9,524 nucleotides of DNA, from NCBI GenBank assembly GCA_947463775.1, contig CANHVD010000189.1, positions 1 to 9,524 of the forward strand. The letters are read 5' to 3'. This document shows, piece by piece, positions 1 to 5,630 of the stretch. Numbering within the stretch: the first letter of the stretch is position 1; every line of letters starts with the position of its first letter. The notes below the pieces were generated by a model. It saw nothing but the letters and a program-made list of their open reading frames with translations, did not search any database and was not told where the DNA came from. This DNA is from Planctomycetaceae bacterium. GTDB lineage: Bacteria; Planctomycetota; Planctomycetia; Planctomycetales; Planctomycetaceae. The position numbers were made by a program, and so were the translations under genes.

Positions 1-2
1 TG

Positions 3-1259
3 GAGCTGATTGAGAAGTACGGCACTGACGCGATCCGGTTTACGATCTCATCGCTCGCCGGGGAAACTCAGGACGTGCGTTTGCCGGTTGGCTATGAATG
101 TCCTCATTGTCAGGCCATTACACCGCAGACCAAAGAGCATCAGGAAATGCGGCCGATGGGCGGAGCAACACCGTCGCTCAAATGTGCCAAGTGCAAGAAG
201 TCGTTCCAGTTCCCTAGTCCGTGGTTTACTCCGGATGATGGAGCGCCGGTCGCTCGTATCGTCAGCGAACGCTTCGAGTATGGACGCAACTTCTGCAACA
301 AGCTGTGGAATGCGTGTCGTTTTGCGTTCATGAATCTGGAAGGCTACACCGCTGGCCCGGTGAAGGAATCGGACCTGCAGGTGGAAGACCGCTGGGTGCT
401 CAGTCGGCTGGCTACGACGGTTCGCGAAGTCACGACGATGCTGGATCGCTATCAGTTCGATCAGGCGACTCGAGCCGTTCGCGAGTTCACCTGGAATGAA
501 TTCTGTGACTGGTATCTAGAAATGCTGAAGCCTCGCTTCCGCAACGAGGCTGCTCGTCCGGTTGCTCAGCGATGTCTTGTGGTTGTGGTAGACACGTTGC
601 TACGGTTGTTGCATCCGTTTGCTCCATTCATCACGGAAGAACTATGGCATTTGTTTGCTCAGTTCGCGCCGGTGCGACCGACGGGGATTCCCAGCGGTGA
701 CAGTGTATTTGGTGAGTCCGTGCCTGCCTCGGAAAGCGTTATGGTCGCCAAATGGCCCGAGATGCCACTCAACGCCATCGATGCCTCGCTGGAGAAGCGT
801 TTCGAGCGACTGCAGGAAACGATCATCGCGGTTCGCAACGTGCGATCGGTCTACGGGATATCACCGGGAGCTCCGCTGAAACTCTTCATGCGATGCGCGC
901 CGGACGTGGCGGAACAATTGAAGGCTGTGGCGGGGCAGTTTGATTTTCTTTCGAAGACGATGCTGGAAGCGGCCGGGCTGGATGTGACTGCTCCGGAAGG
1001 TTCTGTCAGTTTTTCACTGCCTGATGCCGACGGCTATATCCCGGTAGGGGATTCAATCGACCGTGAAGCTGTTCGAAAGAACAAAGAAAAGGAAGCCGAG
1101 AAACTGCGAGGCTTCATCTCCAGCGCGGACAAAAAGCTTCAGAATGAGGGCTTTATGGCGAAAGCTCCGGCGGACGTCGTGGACGGTATTCGAGCTACGA
1201 AGGCGGAGCAGGAAGCTCAGTTGGAGAGCATCGAGCGAATCATTCGTGAGCTGTCATAG
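3..1259 (+). CDS. valS: Valyl-tRNA synthetase, C-terminal 418 residues (5' end outside window)
   Basis: This is the 3' part of valine-tRNA ligase, the cytoplasmic class I enzyme that charges tRNA-Val. The frame is open from base 3. It begins with EKYGTDAIRFTISSLAGETQ, the helical segment that follows the KMSKS loop in ValRS; HIGH and KMSKS lie upstream of the window. After DVRLPV comes an insertion with two CxxC pairs (residues 33/36 and 61/64 of the fragment), and the normal sequence resumes at SERFEYGRNFCNKLWNACRF. Residues about 127-320 are the anticodon-binding helical domain (VEDRWVLSRL, WNEFCDWYLEMLKPRF, LLHPFAPFITEELW). Residues about 345-418 are Lys/Glu-rich and fit the ValRS C-terminal coiled-coil tRNA arm (FMAKAPADVV, then a final helix). 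The stop is TAG at 1257-1259. No terminator is visible before proB, which starts 166 bases later. The family call is very secure; the zinc insertion is the unusual part. Confidence 0.96.
   Translation, partial: ELIEKYGTDAIRFTISSLAGETQDVRLPVGYECPHCQAITPQTKEHQEMRPMGGATPSLKCAKCKKSFQFPSPWFTPDDGAPVARIVSERFEYGRNFCNKLWNACRFAFMNLEGYTAGPVKESDLQVEDRWVLSRLATTVREVTTMLDRYQFDQATRAVREFTWNEFCDWYLEMLKPRFRNEAARPVAQRCLVVVVDTLLRLLHPFAPFITEELWHLFAQFAPVRPTGIPSGDSVFGESVPASESVMVAKWPEMPLNAIDASLEKRFERLQETIIAVRNVRSVYGISPGAPLKLFMRCAPDVAEQLKAVAGQFDFLSKTMLEAAGLDVTAPEGSVSFSLPDADGYIPVGDSIDREAVRKNKEKEAEKLRGFISSADKKLQNEGFMAKAPADVVDGIRATKAEQEAQLESIERIIRELS
93..215 (+). other. Four-cysteine zinc-ribbon-like insertion within ValRS
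   Basis: The segment reads YECPHC, then 24 residues, then CAKC, followed by KKSFQFP; the cysteine codons are at 99, 108, 183 and 192. Two CxxC knuckles at this spacing fit a structural zinc ribbon. Including the following linker PSPWFTPDDGAPVARIV, about 58 residues (roughly bases 90-263) separate DVRLPV from SERFEYGRNF. In typical bacterial ValRS the equivalent segments are joined by only a few residues (RDI/K followed by a short turn into the GYRNFANKLWNA region). The reading frame is intact on both sides, so it is a coding insertion rather than a frameshift. Zinc binding is inferred from the motif only. Confidence 0.72.
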
Positions 1260-1425
1260 AATTCACGGGTTTCGACACCATTCTCGTTATGATTTCCGAT
1301 CGTGACACGAAAGCTGCCGGGCGTTTACCATGCGACGAGTATTGTGCGGTGTAAGTGCCGTAGTTGGCATGATCGCCCGCGACTTTAAAGCGTGTGCAGG
1401 ACTTTAGCCCACCATCAAGTGACCC

Positions 1426-2559
1426 ATGCAAGACCTTGTGCGACAGGAAATCTTTCAGGCCTGCAAGACTGTCATTGTCAAGATCGGCACGAACGTGCTG
1501 ACCACGGAGAATGATCGGCTTGATCTGGTCCGTATACAGTGCATCGCGGATCAGATTCATCGCATTCAGGAAACTGGCCGGCGAGTTGTCCTGGTCTCCA
1601 GTGGGGCTGTCGGTGCGGGAATTGGGATCTTGGGACTCAATCGACGTCCCGATTCGCTGCCCGAGCTTCAGGCTGCGGCGGCGATCGGTCAGCCATCTTT
1701 GATGAGGACGTGGGACGATGCCATGCTGCGCAGCGGGCACCGGACGGCTCAGTTGTTGTTGACCGGGAATGATTTTCGCAATCGACAGCGATATCTGAAC
1801 GTTCGCAATACGATTCGCACGCTGTTTGATTTCAACGTCATTCCAATTGTCAATGAGAACGATACGGTCAGCATCAAAGAGATTGCTGTGGGTGACAATG
1901 ACCAACTGGCATCGATGCTGGCCACGTTATTGCCGGAACCACTGCTGGTCATCTTGTCGGGAATTGCCGGGCTCTATGATGGCCCGCCGTCAAATCCAGC
2001 CAGCAAAGTTGTGCCGCTGGTCGAGAAGCCTGATGAGTCATTGCTGAAGCTGGTTGCGGCCGAGCAGAGTACTCGTGGTCGCGGCGGCATGGGCTCAAAG
2101 CTGAAAGCGATTTTGGCAGCGACCGGTATGGGCGAGACCGTCATTCTTGCCAGTGGGCGAAGCGATACGGTATTGGACGATATTCGGAATGGCGTCTCCA
2201 CAGGCACACTGTTCCTGGCAAAGGGCGAAGCCGTTCCGTCGTGGAAACGCTGGATTGGATTTGGGGCACCTCCAGCCGGCATGCTGGTTCTTGATGAAGG
2301 CGCGACGAAGGCGGTTCGAGAATCTGGACGATCATTGCTGGCTGTCGGCATTACCGATGTTCAGGGCGAGTTTGAATCCGGATCATTGGTCGGGCTGCGA
2401 GCAAAAGACGGTACCGACATTGCTCGAGGGCTGGCGAATTATTCTTCAGATGAGATTCGTCGTATTCAGGGCCGTCGCTCTGATCAGATCGCCGCTGCTT
2501 TGGGGCATGTTCCTTATGGAGAAGTCATTCATCGCGACAATCTGGCGCTGCTGACGTGA
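1426..2559 (+). CDS. proB: Glutamate 5-kinase with C-terminal PUA domain
   Basis: ProB phosphorylates L-glutamate with ATP to give gamma-glutamyl phosphate, the first committed step of proline synthesis, in the cytoplasm. The 377 residues are close to the usual 365-375 of the two-domain form. The amino acid kinase domain (about 13-265) shows VIVKIGTN (17-24), VVLVSSGAVGAG (54-65), the glutamate-binding NENDTVS (143-149), GDNDQLA (156-162) and the glycine-rich GRGGMGSKL (218-226). The PUA domain spans about 282-360 (GMLVLDEGA, SLLAVGI, RGLANYSSDEI). The ATG at 1426 is used because MQDLVRQEIF leads directly into the kinase core; upstream bases AGTGACCC give no convincing SD. The next gene (minus strand) is convergent; proA is not in the window. 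E. coli ProB is feedback-inhibited by proline; whether that holds here cannot be read from the sequence. Confidence 0.96.
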   Translation: MQDLVRQEIFQACKTVIVKIGTNVLTTENDRLDLVRIQCIADQIHRIQETGRRVVLVSSGAVGAGIGILGLNRRPDSLPELQAAAAIGQPSLMRTWDDAMLRSGHRTAQLLLTGNDFRNRQRYLNVRNTIRTLFDFNVIPIVNENDTVSIKEIAVGDNDQLASMLATLLPEPLLVILSGIAGLYDGPPSNPASKVVPLVEKPDESLLKLVAAEQSTRGRGGMGSKLKAILAATGMGETVILASGRSDTVLDDIRNGVSTGTLFLAKGEAVPSWKRWIGFGAPPAGMLVLDEGATKAVRESGRSLLAVGITDVQGEFESGSLVGLRAKDGTDIARGLANYSSDEIRRIQGRRSDQIAAALGHVPYGEVIHRDNLALLT

Positions 2560-2620
2560 ATGCCGGTCTTGCGAACACGCAAGGCACTGTCTCTGAATGG
2601 CCGTTGGTCACATTGCAGCC

Positions 2621-2654
2621 GCAATAAAAAACAGGGCACCCTTCGGTACCCTGT
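2621..2654 (-). terminator. Intrinsic terminator of the LRR lipoprotein gene
   Basis: Read on the minus strand, ACAGGGTACC, loop GAAG, GGTGCCCTGT form a 10-bp stem with one G-U wobble, followed directly by TTTTTTATTGC. The stem occupies 2631-2654 and the U-tract is encoded by the A-run at 2626-2631. It lies 35 bases beyond the stop of the minus-strand gene. On the plus strand the wobble becomes a C/A mismatch and the downstream sequence is only moderately T-rich (TTCTCCTTGTTC), so any role for proB would be weaker. Confidence 0.88.
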
Positions 2655-2688
2655 TCTCCTTGTTCATTTCTGCATGAATTGCGATTGA

Positions 2689-3936
2689 TCAGTATTCGCC
2701 CGTGCTGGTTCTGATTTTGCAATCAGGCAGTTTTTCTTTGAGCGCCAATGCTCCTGTCTGCCCGCAGTTTGTGTTGCTCACATCCAGCAGTCGAAGTTTC
2801 TTCAGACCGACGAGTGCTGCGAGTCCCTGGTCCGAAATGGCTCGGTTGCTTCCCAGATGTAGTTCTTCAAGGTTTTTTAGTCCTTTAAAGAATTCCACCA
2901 TTCCTGCATCGGTCACCGCGTTGGATCCGGCATTCAGGATACGTAGTTTTGGAAATGAACCGAAAACATCAGCCGCTTTGTGTTCGACGAGACCGGCACT
3001 GTATACGTTCAGGTGCTCCAGTGAATCCATCCCTTTGATGGCCTGAAAGCCTTCGAGGCCAAAAGGGGTTTCGCCCACCGTCAGTGTCTTCAGGTTGGCT
3101 CGCGATGCCCCTTTCCACGCGATCCCGGGGATGTTATTGAAGTCAACACTGAGATACTCCAGCGTCTTGATCTTCAGCAACTCAGGAACGGAAGCTCCTG
3201 TGATCTGAGTTCGCGGCAGCCGAAGTTCACGCAGCGGTAAGTCATGCAGCATTGTGACCAACTGATCATTTGCAGCTGTCGACCCGACGTTCAGATTAGA
3301 CAACTCCAGCATTTGACTCAGGCTGGCCCCTACTGCTGGTGTAATCATCGTACCGCTGAGATCCAGCGTTTGGAGGTGCGGGATTGCTGTGAGTTTTGCA
3401 ACAACCGCGTCATCTGTTTTTGTGGAGGGCAGCAGGACTTCGTTCAAAGATTGAATACTGCCAATCGCTGAAAGAGCATCAGGCATCAAATCGGTACTTG
3501 TAAGCGTCAATGACGTGAGATGTGTTAATGCGGCAAGCTGAGCCAGGCCGGCGTTGGTGACATTTCTGTTGCCCGTCAGGTCGATCTTCAGGATGCTCGG
3601 CCCTACTTCAGGAGTAACACAGAGCTGCGTTAAATCGGCGTCGGTAATGTCATAGGAAGGTAGCTTTTGAAATCTTGCGATGATTTCGGCTGGGGTTGGG
3701 GCGACAGCGGCGGCTGGTGAAGCGGCGACCGGCGACATGGTCTGCGGAGTGGCATTGGCGGGAGTGGTTGGCGGTGTGGAAGTGCTTGCCGAGCCCGAAA
3801 CCTCGGATTTTGCGTCGTTGACCGCTTTCTTGACCTCTTCACAGCCAGAAAACACGACCATCAGACAAGACATCAATGTGGGGAACAGACTCCTCAGGCG
3901 AAGGCTGTCGGCGCCTGAGCTAGGGACTTGTGCCAT
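2689..3936 (-). CDS. Leucine-rich-repeat lipoprotein, putative
   Basis: This encodes a predicted secreted, lipid-anchored LRR protein of 415 residues; its function is unknown. The chosen start is ATG at 3936, preceded on the coding strand by TGGAG six bases upstream. The frame extends 25 codons further to an ATG at 4011, but that extension would put a second hydrophobic segment before the signal peptide and has no SD. Residues 1-32 form a signal peptide: polar/basic start, hydrophobic SLFPTLMSCLMVVFSGC, with Cys32 in a lipobox-like FSGC (Phe at -3 is non-ideal). Residues about 47-83 are a low-complexity Ser/Thr/Pro/Ala linker. From about 112 to the end are LRRs of about 24 residues with patterns such as TNAGLAQLAAL, LQTLDLSGTMI, TDAGMVEFFKGL and LRLLDVSNTN, closed by ALKEKLPDCKI, a C-terminal cap often seen in planctomycete LRR proteins. 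LRRs usually mediate protein binding; the partner is unknown. It is divergent from the aminotransferase and convergent with proB. Confidence 0.88.
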   Translation of the reverse strand: MAQVPSSGADSLRLRSLFPTLMSCLMVVFSGCEEVKKAVNDAKSEVSGSASTSTPPTTPANATPQTMSPVAASPAAAVAPTPAEIIARFQKLPSYDITDADLTQLCVTPEVGPSILKIDLTGNRNVTNAGLAQLAALTHLTSLTLTSTDLMPDALSAIGSIQSLNEVLLPSTKTDDAVVAKLTAIPHLQTLDLSGTMITPAVGASLSQMLELSNLNVGSTAANDQLVTMLHDLPLRELRLPRTQITGASVPELLKIKTLEYLSVDFNNIPGIAWKGASRANLKTLTVGETPFGLEGFQAIKGMDSLEHLNVYSAGLVEHKAADVFGSFPKLRILNAGSNAVTDAGMVEFFKGLKNLEELHLGSNRAISDQGLAALVGLKKLRLLDVSNTNCGQTGALALKEKLPDCKIRTSTGEY

Positions 3937-3942
3937 AAAAAA

Positions 3943-3947
3943 CTCCA
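3943..3947 (-). promoter_or_regulatory. Ribosome binding site deciding the LRR gene start
   Basis: The minus strand reads TGGAG, six T residues, then ATG at 3936. The spacing is near optimal, and this is the main reason to prefer 3936 over the longer in-frame start at 4011. Confidence 0.7.
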
Positions 3948-4102
3948 GCAAGATTAGGGAAAAATAAGGCCAGCAATATCTTGTGCCAGCAGCAAACCAG
4001 ATGCCAGTCATCCACCTCAGATACCTCTCAAAAGAGTTTTCATCGTCTTTTGACTTCGGGAATCAAAGGAAAGGGGCCGATTGAGATTGCTCGTTGGCTT
4101 CG

Positions 4103-4121
4103 CGGATTTGTCTCAAGTCCG
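4103..4121. repeat. Hairpin in the divergent intergenic region
   Basis: CGGATTTG, loop TCT, CAAGTCCG give an 8-bp stem with one U-G wobble on plus-strand RNA. No T-run follows, so it is not an intrinsic terminator in this orientation. It lies 166 bases upstream of the aminotransferase start and could be in its leader or be an operator; no function can be assigned. Confidence 0.4.
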
Positions 4122-4272
4122 AGGTGCGCGTGACTATTCAGGGGTGTTGTAGGAACCACGTCGAGTCGTCAAGATACCTATAGGCGTCGGGAATCGGCTG
4201 ATGTGGTGTCGTCGGAAGATATGTGTTCCATTCACTGTCCTCCGGGAAACGTGAGTTGTTGTCAGTAGAACT

Positions 4273-4277
4273 GAGGA
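4273..4277 (+). promoter_or_regulatory. Ribosome binding site supporting the GTG start of the aminotransferase
   Basis: GAGGA lies nine bases upstream of GTG 4287. It supports GTG over the internal ATG at 4314, which would cut into the N-terminal segment leading to SGIRKVFDLA. Confidence 0.6.
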
Positions 4278-4286
4278 AAAGAACTC

Positions 4287-5420
4287 GTGAGCGAAACGTG
4301 GATTGCAGATCGGATGCATCGAATTGATGCATCGGGAATTCGAAAGGTGTTTGATCTCGCTGCAACGATGAAGCGACCCATCAATCTCAGCATTGGCCAG
4401 CCTCATTTTGACACGCCGCAGCCAATCAAGGATGCTTTGTGTAAGGCAGTGCAGGATGGGAAAAATGCATACAGTCAGACGCAGGGGATTGCTCCCCTAC
4501 TCAGCGTACTGCAAAAGGATGTTGATGACCGTTACCATCATCCTGATCGGAAGATTTTTGTTACATCAGGGACCAGCGGGGCATTGATGTTGGCGTTGTG
4601 TACGCTGATTAATCCCGGTGACGAAGTAATTATTTTTGACCCGTGGTTTGTGATGTATCGGCACCTGACCACTTTGGCTGGCGGTACTGTCGTTCAGGTT
4701 TCGACGTACCCGGATTTCCGGATTAGAATCGAAGATGTTCGCAAGGCAATAACCTCTCGAACGAAGATCATCCTCTTTAACAGTCCCGCTAATCCGACAG
4801 GAGCTGTCGCATCAAAAGCGGAAGTTCAGGCGCTGGCGGAGCTTGCTGCTGAGAAGAACATCGCGCTGATCAGCGACGAGATTTACCGTGTGTTCTGCTA
4901 TGACGAGCCCTTCCATAGTCCTGCGGAATGGAATGACCGCACCATCGTGATTGACGGATTCAGCAAGTCTCATTCAATGACGGGGTTGCGGCTTGGTTAC
5001 ATCCATGGTCCGCAGTATTTGATCCAGCAGATGATGAAACTGCAGCAGTTTACATTTGTCTGTGCTCCCCATCCTGTTCAATGGGCAGGAGTTACAGCAT
5101 GGGAGTTGGATCTGCAGCACAACGTGGATGACTACCGACGGAAGCGAGAACTATTAGTTGGACTCCTGAAGGAAGATTTTGACATTTCCGGAGGTCAAGG
5201 TGCATTCTATTTGTTTCTCAAAGCTCCGTGGGGGACCGGGACGGAGTTCGTAGCTGAAGCGATTCGCAACAATCTGCTGATCATTCCCGGAAATGTGTTC
5301 AGTCCGTCGGACACACATTTTCGCGTTTCCTTCGCAGCAGAAGACGATCTGATTCGGGAGGGAGCAGAGATCCTTTGCCGTTTGGCCAGAAATCCGCCGG
5401 ACGGATTTCTCCGGACTTGA
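4287..5420 (+). CDS. PLP-dependent class I/II aminotransferase
   Basis: This is a cytoplasmic fold-type-I aminotransferase of 377 residues in the aspartate aminotransferase superfamily. It would move an amino group between an amino acid and a 2-oxo acid through pyridoxal phosphate. Visible motifs are SIGQPHFDTP (35-44, substrate-side N-terminal segment), TSGTSGAL (93-100, phosphate-binding loop), NSPANPTG (165-172, Asn169), SDEIY (196-200, Asp197 contacting the PLP ring nitrogen and Tyr200), GFSKSHSMTGLRLGY (224-238, with Lys227 as Schiff-base lysine and Arg235 near the PLP phosphate) and FRVSFA (345-350, Arg346 matching the substrate carboxylate-binding arginine). The start is GTG at 4287 with GAGGA nine bases upstream. 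All catalytic residues are present, so it should be active; the substrate is not decidable from motifs. It sits some 2.5 kb upstream of hisH, but nothing identifies it as histidinol-phosphate aminotransferase (HisC). Confidence 0.93.
   Translation: MSETWIADRMHRIDASGIRKVFDLAATMKRPINLSIGQPHFDTPQPIKDALCKAVQDGKNAYSQTQGIAPLLSVLQKDVDDRYHHPDRKIFVTSGTSGALMLALCTLINPGDEVIIFDPWFVMYRHLTTLAGGTVVQVSTYPDFRIRIEDVRKAITSRTKIILFNSPANPTGAVASKAEVQALAELAAEKNIALISDEIYRVFCYDEPFHSPAEWNDRTIVIDGFSKSHSMTGLRLGYIHGPQYLIQQMMKLQQFTFVCAPHPVQWAGVTAWELDLQHNVDDYRRKRELLVGLLKEDFDISGGQGAFYLFLKAPWGTGTEFVAEAIRNNLLIIPGNVFSPSDTHFRVSFAAEDDLIREGAEILCRLARNPPDGFLRT
5388..5410 (+). repeat. Perfect hairpin across the 3' end of the aminotransferase gene
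   Basis: AGAAATCCG, loop CCGGA, CGGATTTCT form a perfect 9-bp stem. It lies inside the last codons (ARNPPDGFL) and ends about 8 bases before the stop codon at 5418-5420. There is no T-run after it, so it is not a standard intrinsic terminator; it may stabilise the mRNA 3' end or be chance. Confidence 0.5.
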
Positions 5421-5431
5421 GACTCTCAGGC

Positions 5432-5443
5432 ATGCCATGGCAT
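5432..5443. repeat. 12-bp perfect palindrome
   Basis: ATGCCATGGCAT is identical on both strands and lies 12 bases after the aminotransferase stop. It could be a binding site for a dimeric regulator or a chance palindrome; no second copy was noticed in the window. Confidence 0.35.
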
Positions 5444-5550
5444 ATGTTTTGCGGTGATTTTCTTGCACTGTGCGCAGAATCCCTGCATGATGTGTGTTGT
5501 GCCGGGAGAATTCTGAACATTTTGGTGTCCTTCGGATCTCTCCATCGTAA

Positions 5551-5580
5551 GCCAGTCTTTGTCAGATCTGGCGTTTTATT
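5551..5580 (+). terminator. Candidate weak intrinsic terminator after the aminotransferase gene
   Basis: GCCAGTCT (5551-5558), loop TTGTC, then AGA, a bulged T and CTGGC give an 8-bp stem with one bulge, followed by GTTTTATT. The U-tract is short and interrupted, so termination would be partial. It sits 130 bases past the aminotransferase stop and about 50 bases before the DUF1559 start. Confidence 0.42.
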
Positions 5581-5613
5581 CAGACTTATTCGGTTCTGAA
5601 GGCACTGGTCAGT

Positions 5614-5622
5614 AAGGGAGGT
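5614..5622 (+). promoter_or_regulatory. Strong Shine-Dalgarno of the DUF1559 gene
   Basis: AAGGGAGGT lies eight bases before ATG 5631. It is the best SD match in the window and suggests efficient translation, in contrast with the SD-less starts of proB, hisH and hisA. Confidence 0.8.
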
Positions 5623-5630
5623 ATTTTGCA

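Larger units (their letters stand above)
3937..4286. other. Divergent intergenic region, 350 bases
   Basis: This region lies between the LRR lipoprotein start (minus) and the aminotransferase start (plus), so it should hold both promoters. I looked for sigma70-like -35/-10 pairs and found none convincing: TTGACT at 4050-4055 has no -10 at proper distance, and TATAGG at 4179-4184 has no -35. Open frames across it lack SD sequences and recognisable protein features. The only structured element I see is the hairpin at 4103-4121. No tRNA or other RNA gene was recognised. Confidence 0.6.

Noticed and set aside
1364..1389. TTGGCA and TTTAAA as a proB promoter
   Set aside because: The spacer is only about 14 bases, outside the range for a sigma70-type promoter.
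1240..1905. 221-codon minus-strand frame opposite proB
   Set aside because: It overlaps the well-supported proB gene, has no recognisable domain and no SD; it is a shadow frame.
1974..2351. 125-codon minus-strand frame within proB
   Set aside because: It lies wholly inside the proB kinase/PUA coding sequence and has no family features; antisense shadow.
3937..4011. Longer LRR protein start at ATG 4011 (25 extra residues)
   Set aside because: The extension carries an extra hydrophobic stretch ahead of a complete signal peptide and lacks an SD, while ATG 3936 has TGGAG at ideal spacing.
4134..4406. 90-codon minus-strand frame upstream of and overlapping the aminotransferase
   Set aside because: No SD, no recognisable motifs, and it runs into the conserved N-terminus of the aminotransferase on the other strand.
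4287..5420. Aminotransferase as hisC because hisH and hisA are nearby
   Set aside because: It is separated from hisH by two unrelated genes and a strong terminator, and its motifs fit the general aspartate aminotransferase family without any HisC-specific feature.
5579..5600. 6-bp inverted repeat TTCAGA / TCTGAA in the DUF1559 leader
   Set aside because: Short arms and a 10-base loop; expected by chance in a window of this size.
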